Shown here one piece after another: positions 42,314 to 51,174 of a stretch of DNA of 64,000 bases (position 1 is the first letter of the stretch; every line of letters starts with the position of its first letter). Source of the DNA: Blastocystis hominis (Eukaryota > Sar > Bigyra > Opalinata > Blastocystidae); contig NW_013171824.1 in NCBI RefSeq assembly GCF_000151665.1, forward strand, positions 124,001-188,000, given 5' to 3'. The notes below the pieces were generated by a model. That model made no database searches, was not told the origin of the DNA, and was given only the letters and a program-made list of their open reading frames with translations. A program made the translations under genes and the position numbers.

Positions 42314-44566
42314 CTAGTGACTAGCTCCTTCTGCATTGAACATATCCTGGATCGTGTTATATGTTCGCTGAAGATATTCTTCGTAAGTTCCTGTTGCAAC
42401 AATGTGGAATCTGATGTAGTTCTTCACATCGGCCAAATATTGAGGAGTTAAATTATTGCTATTAGCTACCTGTATGAAGAAATCCATCAAATCCTTGTCT
42501 TCATTTCGCTCACGATAGGCTTTGAATAGACGAGAAAATCCGACTTCATATGCAAATTGAGTGAAATTAGGATTGTTTGCATTGCGAGCAAGCAGACTTG
42601 AGAAAGCAATGAAATCATTACGAATCTTTTCTTTCTCAATCTCATCAGCAGTAGCATTATCTTCGTTATTACCTTCGTCGACCAGGGCTGCGACTTGATT
42701 TACTTGTTCGATTGCTTGAGGTGTGAATCCTTGAGTATTTACAACCTCAGGTTGACGATCACCCAAATAGATCACAGCTTGAATTTGTGGTTGATTCATG
42801 ATCTGTCTATAAGCCTGATTCATCCTGTCATTCATTTGCATATTCTGATCCATTATTTGTTGCTGGACCATCTGATTATTATTAAATCCGTTTGTCAGCA
42901 AGTTACCAAGTTGATTCTGTCCATTAGCAACATCTGTCAGCAAGTTACCAGTTTGAGTCTGCCCGTTTTCAAGAGCTAGCAAATGTTTATTCGTAATTTC
43001 CATTTCTTTACCCAAAGCATTCGTGTCATCCAATAATTGTTTCCTAGTCTCCTTTCCCTCATTTTCAACCGCAGTGCCAAGAGCTACCAGATTCTGATTC
43101 GTAGTCTGCAATTCATTTGATACGTTTTGAAGCAAAGGTGTGAAATGATTGAATGATTCAACCAACCGTTTGTTGATTTCTTCGTACGCTTTTCCCAACT
43201 CAGCAGATACAAATTGCTGAATGAAGCTATTTCGCTCAAGCCATTGTTTCAAGAAATCATTGTACTGATTCTTCAAGAACTCCAACAATTCATCGATTCG
43301 CATTTCACTTTGTCTTGGAATCAATGCTTGGATATCAGCAATTGCAGGAGGATTGGGTTTGTTTTCAATACCTTGCAGACGAGCTTCGATTCCTTGCAGA
43401 TATCTATTACTCTCCTCAATCACAGCTTTCTGCTGATTTACCAAGTTACTAACATTCTGCAACAACTTGTCGTCTCCTATCGCAATGCTTTTTATCACTT
43501 CAGCATAATTGCCATTTAACAACTTGATTCCTTGGTTTGTATTATCCAATTTTGCTTGTACACCATTCAACAATTCCAACATCCTAGGATAACCGGTCTT
43601 CTCATCTTCTAAGAAGTTGATTCGTTGTGCTACTTTGTTGATTGCTACATGAATGTTAGCAAGGTTCGCCTGGATATCGAAGCTGTTCATCACAGCAATC
43701 ACTTCATCCAACTTGGCGATAATGGACGACACATCCATCTGTTGTACGATCTGATTCGTCACATTCACAGGTTGTGGTTCGGGTTTGACCAACCACCGAC
43801 CACGTTCAACACGACCTGCAGATACCAAATCTTTGTATTTCGGACTACCTCGTTTCGCAGAGTGTGTCACACCTTTAACATATACTGTACTATTGTCATC
43901 ATTCCACAGCAGGACTGCTCGATCTGGATCACCTTGTGCTGTCACATCTTCTCGGAGACCAGCAAAATCATTATTAATCATTGCATTCTGTCGAGTAAAT
44001 CTGTTGATGCTATCACCCATCTGTTGAGCTGCATTCGATATTTTGTTCGCAGCATTCTTCATTTCGTTGATGCTGACTCCAAGATCACCAGGTATATTCA
44101 CGATTTGTAATTCACCGGCCGGTGCTGTCGGGAAGATAATACGATAGGGTGATACTGGCTCATATCCAAATGGATTATCAAAGATAGCTCGTTTCTCCAT
44201 ATCAGACAACTCGTGATTCACAGACTGGACAACGATCTTGTTGAATTGTCTGTCAATTTTGGCATTGTAGACCACATTGTCCTCGAATGAGTACAACAGC
44301 ACGTTCTCATTATCAATTCGCTGCATTTGATATCCACGCATGTCCGAGACGGATACACGGCGACGTTCAGCGGGTGAGAGATTCATGTACGAATCAAACA
44401 AGGTTCGCTTCTGTCGCCATTGTTCGCTCCTCATTCGTTGTTGATTGAATTCGCTTTCAACCACTTTATCGAAATATCGATTCAACATTTTGTCCATCAT
44501 GTTTCTCGATTTCACTTTGTGTGGTTTGAATCGAATGATTGGAATTGTAGCAACGTATTCATCCAT
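42314..44566 (-). CDS. Long coiled-coil structural protein (750 residues)
   Basis: A globular N-terminal part of about 270 residues, then a long Asn/Gln-rich helical region with heptad-like leucine spacing and repeated motifs (GQTQTGNLLTDVANG next to GQNQLGNLLTNGF), then a short helical C-terminus. No signal or membrane segment. The 3' neighbour's frame overlaps its start by 8 bp (44559-44566). Likely a virion or scaffold protein; no family recognised. Confidence 0.65.
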   Translation of the reverse strand: MDEYVATIPIIRFKPHKVKSRNMMDKMLNRYFDKVVESEFNQQRMRSEQWRQKRTLFDSYMNLSPAERRRVSVSDMRGYQMQRIDNENVLLYSFEDNVVYNAKIDRQFNKIVVQSVNHELSDMEKRAIFDNPFGYEPVSPYRIIFPTAPAGELQIVNIPGDLGVSINEMKNAANKISNAAQQMGDSINRFTRQNAMINNDFAGLREDVTAQGDPDRAVLLWNDDNSTVYVKGVTHSAKRGSPKYKDLVSAGRVERGRWLVKPEPQPVNVTNQIVQQMDVSSIIAKLDEVIAVMNSFDIQANLANIHVAINKVAQRINFLEDEKTGYPRMLELLNGVQAKLDNTNQGIKLLNGNYAEVIKSIAIGDDKLLQNVSNLVNQQKAVIEESNRYLQGIEARLQGIENKPNPPAIADIQALIPRQSEMRIDELLEFLKNQYNDFLKQWLERNSFIQQFVSAELGKAYEEINKRLVESFNHFTPLLQNVSNELQTTNQNLVALGTAVENEGKETRKQLLDDTNALGKEMEITNKHLLALENGQTQTGNLLTDVANGQNQLGNLLTNGFNNNQMVQQQIMDQNMQMNDRMNQAYRQIMNQPQIQAVIYLGDRQPEVVNTQGFTPQAIEQVNQVAALVDEGNNEDNATADEIEKEKIRNDFIAFSSLLARNANNPNFTQFAYEVGFSRLFKAYRERNEDKDLMDFFIQVANSNNLTPQYLADVKNYIRFHIVATGTYEEYLQRTYNTIQDMFNAEGASH

Positions 44567-45065
44567 TCTTTACTGAAGAGGTATAGCACGAAATCGTGAA
44601 TGAGATATACACATTGGAGTTCAATGAGATCGGACGGTCATTCGCGTCTGTCAGTACCCAATCAATGTAGTCCAGGTTCGATTGTTCGATCACATCGATC
44701 GATAGGTTGTCCCAGGTGATCATGTTGTTCAGTCCCATCGATACATGAATCAAATTATCGATCAGCGGACTCTTCAGACCGAATGTTTGAGCATTGATAC
44801 TACTGTACACTCGGATCACACTCATGCCATTCGTGATGTCGTAGGGTTCAGTCGCTACCATACCTGCCTCAACGATACCGTCCAACTTGAGGATACTCGT
44901 GTAATCAGGTGCGCCACTAAGGTCAACAGCGGTCGCCACATCACTGTTCAGGTATGCTCGGTTGACATCGTCTACCTGGATGGAATCGGCTATCGCACGG
45001 CACAACTCGGTAATCGAGTAGTAGCCAGGACCGACGTTGTAGACCATTTCAAACCCTGACAGCAT
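44559..45065 (-). CDS. Beta-domain protein related to the large fibre-like protein (168 residues)
   Basis: Shares with the large protein at 45589-48663 the unit GYYSITELCRAIADSI followed by a LSGAPDYTSILKLDG-type strand, then DITNGMSVIRVYSS and a C-terminal NVYISFTIS. It looks like one free copy of the module that is repeated in the large protein. Part of it survives in remnant P2. The start is TTAAATGC. Confidence 0.7.
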   Translation of the reverse strand: MLSGFEMVYNVGPGYYSITELCRAIADSIQVDDVNRAYLNSDVATAVDLSGAPDYTSILKLDGIVEAGMVATEPYDITNGMSVIRVYSSINAQTFGLKSPLIDNLIHVSMGLNNMITWDNLSIDVIEQSNLDYIDWVLTDANDRPISLNSNVYISFTISCYTSSVKNG

Positions 45066-45263
45066 TTAAACCTTCACGACATTCATTGCACGAATGTTCC
45101 AGAGAGAAGTGGTATCGATCTTGCATGTAATCGAAGTGATCTTGTACACAAGGTCACGAGGCATGATCACTGTGTTGAACGTTTCATGGTATCGTTCGTT
45201 GTTCTTCGGAATTACTGTATTGTGGTTAATCACACTCACCGGTAGTGCACGATTATGACTCAT
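45066..45263 (-). CDS. Small Polinton protein (65 residues)
   Basis: Fills the space between its neighbours exactly: its stop abuts the next gene's start, and its start overlaps the preceding gene's stop (ATGA). Start context AATAAATGAG. Composition is ordinary with several beta-forming stretches (DLVYKITSITCKIDTT). Reality is supported by packing and start motif, not by homology. Confidence 0.6.
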   Translation of the reverse strand: MSHNRALPVSVINHNTVIPKNNERYHETFNTVIMPRDLVYKITSITCKIDTTSLWNIRAMNVVKV

Positions 45264-45592
45264 TTATTGTGTAGAACATGGAAGTGAATGCACACTGTGA
45301 TCGGCATTGGCAGGGCAATCGTTGCACCGGTCTTATCGGTCAATGAGAATGACCATTTGCGACTTTTGGGTACCACGACGTTCATGTGTGCATTCTCCGT
45401 GTACTGTTGGTTCAATACAACCAACGGAGACTGTCGTCGTTCTTGCATGTTGTTCACTCGATCAAGGACAAGGCAGGTGCCAGGCGATTCTCCCTTCATC
45501 GATATCCGATCGATTACCATGTCGCTTTTGATGAGATTGTTACTCGTGAATTCATGTTCGTACGTTCGAGCAATGTTGAACACTAGATTCAT
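45260..45592 (-). CDS. Small Polinton protein (110 residues)
   Basis: Start ATAATAAATGAATC overlaps the stop of the large fibre-like gene (ATGA), and its own stop overlaps the next start in the same way. Beta-rich, with a basic KSRKWSFSLTDKTGA segment. No family recognised. The string of four overlapping genes (48663 to 44559) looks like one module of related structural proteins. Confidence 0.65.
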   Translation of the reverse strand: MNLVFNIARTYEHEFTSNNLIKSDMVIDRISMKGESPGTCLVLDRVNNMQERRQSPLVVLNQQYTENAHMNVVVPKSRKWSFSLTDKTGATIALPMPITVCIHFHVLHNK

Positions 45593-48500
45593 TTATTATT
45601 TCCTCCTGAAACGGTGAATCCGATTAGCAGGTACACGTTACCGATGAACGATAGCGGGTCACCATTTTCATCCTTAAGTTCGTACACGATGCGATCAAGC
45701 AATTCAGAACATGGTACCAACATGCGATTCTTGTAGAAGTAATTCTTGTACAAGCTGTCCATCGGGACATTCGCAAGCAGAGGTATCGTCTTGCTTTTCA
45801 CGATGTTGCAATACAGCTGTATGTTCGATAGACCGTTCGTGATATCGACAGGATACTCGGCAACCATTGGACCATAGTTGGCATAGTACACACCATCGTC
45901 GAAAGGGATACGCCATGTATGCGATTGCGATCCTGAAGCGGGAACGATGGTTCCCAGGTTGCCACTCAACGAGAACACGTGGTCTGCGTGAATGTAGTAC
46001 CCATCTGACTCAGCTTTCCATCGTATGTTCAGTGCAGCCGAGTCAAAACACTGGTTCATGTGCCATATCATGTCAGCCTGTGTCAGTCGTGATGGTATGG
46101 TCCACGTGAATGTCTGAACGTCATCCATGTACGTGATATCAGTCTCGGGGGAAGCAGTGCTTCCCTCTTCGTCCAGTGTCATCATTCCGTACGGGAAGCG
46201 AATCGTCGTGTTAGCCGTGTACGACTCAGATTGTTCCCAGTCAACGAAGGTAGCCAATGATGGAACAACAACTTCATCATTCCTCACATACGTAACACGT
46301 GTCGGTTGTATGAATTCGATCGACACAGCACGATCGGAATACGTACTACCTTTGATCATATTCGTCACATTCAGACCATCGATGTTCGCCATCGCAAACT
46401 CGTAAGGTGATGTCAACTCGGGCATCCTGATGTAGTAATTGCGATAAAACTCGAAATAACAAGACAGATACACACCACCTGGTTCAGCGTATGGTCCGGG
46501 TATAATCTTGAAACATGGATTATCACAAAACAATATGAATCGTGGTTCTGTACCATTTCGACATCCCATTCGTACTCGACCACCATTATCTGCAATGACA
46601 TATACCAAGTACCCTCCGAGAGATGCATCTACATATATCTTATTGATCACATTAGCGATCATATTCACGATATCAATAGCGCTATAATGACCTCGTTGGA
46701 TTGTGAGAGGTCTTTCGCCATATCCACGTATTCCAAGTATAAAATTCGTCGTATCGATAAACACTCTCGTGTGATATACACTATCCTTGGAATACCAAGG
46801 TCCGATCGAAGAACCATTCGATGACACCAAGTCACCTGTATTTTCCGATGTGATATGCAATTCCAATTCTGGTGCATAGTCCTTCGCAGTCCATGACATG
46901 CTTTCTCTATTGTCATTCACCGTCCACGCAATCGCATTCTGGTGAGATGGAGGTAGTTCCATAGCACTCGCATATCGAGCATTGAGCTCATTAAAACATG
47001 TGGTTGTAAGAGTATTCATCTTGATCGGGGTAGACGTATCGTCCGTTATGTAGAATTCACCACTATCGAGTACTGAACCATCAGCTAAACGCATCGTGTA
47101 TGTCGCGAGAGGCTTTAGCAGGAACCGAATATCAGTCGTACGCATTTTCCAGTCATACGCAATGAAGGTGTTTGATCCTATGTACGCATGACCACCAATA
47201 CCTTGATCATTCGTCATATCAGGTGGTGAATCGCTTTCAGGGTTGAACGAAGTTTCCACTGGTCGTTCGATGCACAGGTTCTGCACAGATGGAGACAGCT
47301 TGAACCATGGAGTCCAACCAAAACCATCGATCGTCGTGTCAACACTGGATCGATCGAAATACCATCCGTCTGCTTGGACATTGAAGCGAACATGATCATC
47401 CTCGATCGTCATGGATGTGAGTGGAAGCACTTTCACCATTTCAGCACCGACAGCCTCGATGAACTCGCTGAACGTGTAGTAACCGACAGGCATTGTCAAC
47501 ATGTGCGATTCCCTGCTGTCAGTAACAACCACGTGATTACACGAGGAAGACAGGTAGTAGCACTTCGGGTTATCCACTCCTTTCACCAAGATATCCGATT
47601 CGAATCCGAGGATCGACCTGATCTCTGGTGCATTCGTGAAATCAATTATGTAGAAGTGATCTACCGTGATGTGGAACGCATTCTCACCGCTATACACCAA
47701 TTCGAACAGGGCATCACTCGCATTCAGCTTTGCAATGATCGTTTCGATGTCGTATGCACCGCGTGGTATCGTGATCTCTTGAATCGTAGCGCCAGCATTG
47801 ATTAGCACCACTTGGTCAGTCGGCACGTTGTGCAACACGAAGTCCGTATACAACGACACAGACGAGATGTAGCACTGGTCGAATGAGAGAGGATTGTCCA
47901 GCTTCACTTCCTTCTTGGTGGTATTACCGAACACTTCGATCATGGAGAACTGGTTTGCAGAGGCAATCGATGAAGGCACTTCCTCCATCACGTCTTCTAT
48001 CGTCAATTGGAGTTCGAATTCGCCGTTCAGTCGCATCATCTTGCCATCCATATCGCGGAAGACGAACATCAATTGATCAAACCGAGTGATCATTGGAATA
48101 TACACGTCTTCCACAGTTCGCACATAGTCAGCCGTTGGATCGTCAATGATCATCGTGGTGAGCAGGTTATTGTTCTGGTTGGCAATCTTCAGATCCGATG
48201 ATCGCACGATCGTCGAGTAGACCTGGATCACTTGTCGATTTCGAGTGATATCAATCACGTTCGATCCACTGAACGAAGCAGGTAGAATGACCGTTCGTCC
48301 ATCTAAGCCGAGGATCTCACGAATGTCAGGTGCATCCGTGAAGTCAATGGTGTATGGAGACTGAATCCAGATACAACCGAACGACGAGGCGTTAGTAGAT
48401 ATCGAGAATGTGGTATCGGTCATGGTATTGAGCAAGGCAATGATCTCACTGATCGTGTAATAACCAGCAGGGATCGTTACCTTCTCATTATTCGAATTCG

Positions 48501-48663
48501 TGACAATGTTCGTCGTGTCCACGTTGTTGAACATAGCCTGGGCATCCTTGGGTCGAAACAGGACAGTCATGGAAGTGATGTAAGGATTCTTGTACTTGTA
48601 CGGGTTCATCCAGGTGAATGAGCCGTTGGTAGGTGAGCCTTGTATAAGCATGGAGTAGTGCAT
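45589..48663 (-). CDS. Large repeated beta-domain protein, fibre or tail-like (1024 residues)
   Basis: I start the protein at the ATG at 48663 (MHYSMLIQGSPTNGSF), not at an upstream in-frame ATG at 48708, because P1, P2 and copy B all preserve this start. Several units repeat along the chain: GxYTISEIIALLNTM, then a strand, then IDFTDAPDIREILGLDG, then VYSTIVRSSDLK and a TTKKEVKLDNPLSF-type segment. The repeats recur near residues 70, 320, 440 and 690. A single hairpin (46149-46165) lies inside the gene. It is the most frequently preserved fragment of the decayed copies, being next to the terminal repeat. Probably an external virion component. Confidence 0.7.
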   Translation of the reverse strand: MHYSMLIQGSPTNGSFTWMNPYKYKNPYITSMTVLFRPKDAQAMFNNVDTTNIVTNSNNEKVTIPAGYYTISEIIALLNTMTDTTFSISTNASSFGCIWIQSPYTIDFTDAPDIREILGLDGRTVILPASFSGSNVIDITRNRQVIQVYSTIVRSSDLKIANQNNNLLTTMIIDDPTADYVRTVEDVYIPMITRFDQLMFVFRDMDGKMMRLNGEFELQLTIEDVMEEVPSSIASANQFSMIEVFGNTTKKEVKLDNPLSFDQCYISSVSLYTDFVLHNVPTDQVVLINAGATIQEITIPRGAYDIETIIAKLNASDALFELVYSGENAFHITVDHFYIIDFTNAPEIRSILGFESDILVKGVDNPKCYYLSSSCNHVVVTDSRESHMLTMPVGYYTFSEFIEAVGAEMVKVLPLTSMTIEDDHVRFNVQADGWYFDRSSVDTTIDGFGWTPWFKLSPSVQNLCIERPVETSFNPESDSPPDMTNDQGIGGHAYIGSNTFIAYDWKMRTTDIRFLLKPLATYTMRLADGSVLDSGEFYITDDTSTPIKMNTLTTTCFNELNARYASAMELPPSHQNAIAWTVNDNRESMSWTAKDYAPELELHITSENTGDLVSSNGSSIGPWYSKDSVYHTRVFIDTTNFILGIRGYGERPLTIQRGHYSAIDIVNMIANVINKIYVDASLGGYLVYVIADNGGRVRMGCRNGTEPRFILFCDNPCFKIIPGPYAEPGGVYLSCYFEFYRNYYIRMPELTSPYEFAMANIDGLNVTNMIKGSTYSDRAVSIEFIQPTRVTYVRNDEVVVPSLATFVDWEQSESYTANTTIRFPYGMMTLDEEGSTASPETDITYMDDVQTFTWTIPSRLTQADMIWHMNQCFDSAALNIRWKAESDGYYIHADHVFSLSGNLGTIVPASGSQSHTWRIPFDDGVYYANYGPMVAEYPVDITNGLSNIQLYCNIVKSKTIPLLANVPMDSLYKNYFYKNRMLVPCSELLDRIVYELKDENGDPLSFIGNVYLLIGFTVSGGNNK
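46149..46165. repeat. Single hairpin H11 (inside the large fibre-like gene)
   Basis: GGGAAGC-AGT-GCTTCCC, in frame, with no partner hairpin next to it. Same stem family as H4 and H9. Confidence 0.8.
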
Positions 48664-48685
48664 GGTCTTTCTCTCTTTACCATAA

Positions 48686-49206
48686 TATAAAGGGCAGACA
48701 ATTACCACATTGGCAGAAAAAGGGCCGCTAAAATTTTCGCGCTTTATGCGCCATGGTACTCGAGGTGGGCAAGTAGGCTAAGGTTATTTTTTCGACCCTT
48801 ATTTCTTATGAAAGCCAAAAATTACAGGTTGACCAAAGTGAGTCATGATGAGCTATGGAAGTTGGGGTCTGAGGGGCGACTTTGGACGATGAGAAAGCAG
48901 TTGACGGGGTCTGAAGGGCAACTTTGGCCGAAAAAGGGCCGAAAAAATTTTCGCGCTTTATGCGCCGTGGTACTCGAGGTGGGCAAGCAGACAATGGTCA
49001 AAAAGGCAGCCAGGAATAAAATGGCAGTCAGGAATAAAAATGGCAGAAAAAGGTCCGAAAAATTTTTCGCGCTTTATGCGCCGTGGTACTCAAGGTGACC
49101 AGGTAGAAAAAAAGGAGGCCAGGTAGAAAAAAAAGGAGGTCAGGAAAAAATGGCAGAAAAAGGTCCGAAAAAATTTTCGCGCTTTATGCGCCATTTCCCT
49201 ACTACT
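48686..49206 (-). repeat. Right terminal inverted repeat of the Polinton
   Basis: Inverted partner of 26615-27072. It is longer because it carries one extra unit of about 110 bp near the tip. It has four copies of CGCGCTTTATGCGCC (48738, 48952, 49068, 49178) against three on the left. Confidence 0.93.
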
Positions 49207-49212
49207 ACATTA
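49207..49212. repeat. Target site duplication, right copy (ACATTA)
   Basis: Six bases immediately after the right terminal repeat, identical to 26609-26614. Confidence 0.95.
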
Positions 49213-49625
49213 TTTTCTTTCCTTGTAATGTGATTGCATATAGCTATTTGTGTATTACTTTTATGTATGTTTTAAAAATATCATACTACAATGGTTATCA
49301 CCCTATATGGTTTCACACACTGATAGCTATTTTCTGTGACCATTAGTTGTGTAGAGTTTTTCATAGCTGATTGAATTAACTATCGAAATAGAATAACACG
49401 AAAGGTATTCTGACCTTGCATTGTCACACCTATTCACTACCACTCAAGCCTATTTTTAATTAATGATCATCATGTATGACTTTTGTGTAAATACAAACAT
49501 TATTATTGCTTCGTTTGTTTTCATTGTTTATGCAACCTTCTGATCAGGGTTTGAAGTGTTGTGTATAAATTAATGAAAAGCATCACAGTTAGGCTTCTTC
49601 AAACCCATCAAATCCCGTTTCTTTT
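49213..49625. other. Intergenic, no gene seen
   Basis: AT-rich host DNA between the Polinton right end and the RING gene. No repeat or RNA gene recognised. Confidence 0.5.
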
Positions 49626-50369
49626 ATGACCGATATATCTATCAAGAATACAGCAACTGAAGGTAATGGGCTCTCTGGTGTAATTATTTCTTCAAATTCG
49701 GAATATACATCTACTTCCATACCCGGTGTTGCTTCGCAGCCAGTGGAGTGTCAAACTATAAGCAATGAGGATGTTATTGATTTGGTCTCATTGGATGATG
49801 ATGATCTTGAACAGATTGATGATTTTTATATACAAACACTAAATTCTGCTGTAACACGAACAGTCGAGACAAAACATTATGCACATACGAATTCTGACGG
49901 TCAGCAACGCTTTTCTAACACATCGTCTGTTTCGCAACCCGTTTTGCATGATGAAGAATTGGATAATGAGGAGAACGAGGATAGCGAGGATGTAATTGAA
50001 ATTATAGACCTTGCTGTTGATTCAGAGAGTACGAAGAGTGTGAAGAGTGTGGATGATCAGAGTAGCGATGAATCAGAGAATATGTATCTTTGTTTTTGCT
50101 TTTTTTATTTTCAGTAATAGCTACTGTTGTCCGATCTGTTTAGAGAAGCCGAGGAGTCCGATTAGCACAATGTGTGGTCATATCTTTTGCGAGATGTGCA
50201 TTCGGAGATTGTTTTGGGTATGAATCAAAGCGAGTGATGTGATCAGTAGAATGATTATCATGCTTGGAAATGTCCGGTGTGTCAGAGTCGTTTGCTGCCG
50301 CGAGAAATTCATAAAATCTATTTTTACTCTGTTTGTTGGAAAGGGATGAAGAAAAGGGATGGTGCTTAG
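49626..50369 (+). CDS. SUMO-targeted ubiquitin ligase-like protein (SIMs plus RING)
   Basis: Three exons, 49626-50083, 50115-50217 and 50250 onward, with introns of 31 and 32 nt. The N-terminal 150 residues are acidic and hold two SUMO-interaction motifs next to acidic runs (VIDLVSLDDDD and VIEIIDLAVDSE). The C-terminus is a C3HC4 RING: CPIC, then CGHIFCEMC, then KCPVC. This architecture is that of RNF4/Slx8 ligases, which ubiquitinate SUMO-modified nuclear proteins. A T that begins a codon (50325) lies four bases before TGTTTGTT, so poly(A) addition probably makes the TAA and the protein is 212 residues; the first encoded stop is the TAG ending at 50369. Confidence 0.85.
50330..50337 (+). 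terminator. TGTTTGTT 3'-end element of the RING gene
   Basis: Preceded at four bases' distance by a T in codon position one. Cleavage after that T and poly(A) addition would give TAA. Confidence 0.65.
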
Positions 50370-50390
50370 CAGAAGGTGGAAACGACAAAA

Positions 50391-50897
50391 ATGTCTATCG
50401 AACCTTCCCCGGAAATTAGATACACATCTCTTCGCGCAAACAAGTATTTAAGCAAAATCAAGAAATGGGCGATGAAGGTAAAAGATGGAGCGATTCAAGG
50501 AATGAGAGCGGTAAGAAATATGTGACACTCAGAATGTAGTTTATTCATGCAGATACCTATGAGAAATACAACTTGACCATGTGTTTCTCTCTTTGCACTA
50601 TTCTACTTGTATATTATTTCATGCACTCGTATGTTCCTTCGGTTTTACTGATTGTAAGATACCATTCCGGCTTCCTGATCGTTTTTGAGTTCTTGATCTG
50701 TATTGCGTTGTTGCTTGACATCTTTTCCAACATTGTCATCAATAGCATAGTACTAATTCCTTGTGAACTAAAAAGAGGACTATGTTCTTACTCGCATCTA
50801 TTACTACGATATGCTTTTGGTAATCATTGATATTGTTACCATAGCATTGATTTTGATAACAAAGGGATATGGAACACACATGTCAATGGTATTATAA
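50391..50897 (+). CDS. Small multi-pass membrane protein (about 150 residues)
   Basis: Exons 50391-50511, 50541-50819 and 50845-50897 join into one frame (introns 29 and 25 nt; the second is short and less sure). The N-terminus is basic (KYLSKIKKWAMK). Two strongly hydrophobic segments follow: LTMCFSLCTILLVYYFMHSY, and the FLIVFEFLICIALLLDIF stretch with its extension. No family recognised. It starts 22 bp after the RING gene's last encoded stop. Confidence 0.6.
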
Positions 50898-51133
50898 TTT
50901 TATGAATGAGCAACAATCCGCATATAGACATGGCTGCGTATTCAGCTGTTTCTCCAGATGATCAAGTATATCCCAGCAACAATCCGCTACTTTATCAATG
51001 TTTATCGCAACGTATATCTCTATTTGCTTATTAATTCGTGACTTCTCAGAAGCAATCACCGCCTTCTCCCTCTCCTTCCACGTTTTCCCAGTTCCCCGTC
51101 GTTCTCCCCTCTCTTCCATCCCTTGTTTCTTCC

Positions 51134-51141
51134 AACAAACA
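51134..51141 (-). terminator. TGTTTGTT 3'-end element of the TPR/J gene
   Basis: On the minus strand, 34 bp past the encoded TGA stop (51175-51177). Confidence 0.6.
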
Positions 51142-51174
51142 ACCTTAAAAAACACTCAAATCAAGTTTGAAAAA

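Larger units (their letters stand above)
26615..49206. mobile_element. Near-complete Polinton/Maverick (integrated virus-like element)
   Basis: The two ends are inverted copies starting AGTAGTAGGGAAATGGCGC, and the flanks carry a perfect 6-bp duplication ACATTA (26609-26614 and 49207-49212), the target-duplication length typical of Polintons. Inside are the hallmark genes: protein-primed polymerase, RVE integrase, A32-like ATPase and adenain-like protease, plus capsid candidates, on both strands and tightly packed. Only one gene is visibly broken (frameshift near 32990). Composition is moderate GC, unlike the AT-rich and very GC-rich host regions around it. I conclude a recent insertion. Confidence 0.96.

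Noticed and set aside
48664-48708. Upstream in-frame ATG of the large fibre-like gene
   Set aside because: Three other copies preserve the start at the later ATG (48663), and the upstream segment runs into the terminal repeat.
50892-51155. Minus-strand frame after the J-domain gene
   Set aside because: It lies in the 3' region and contains the TGTTTGTT motif as codons; charged low-complexity sequence with no support.
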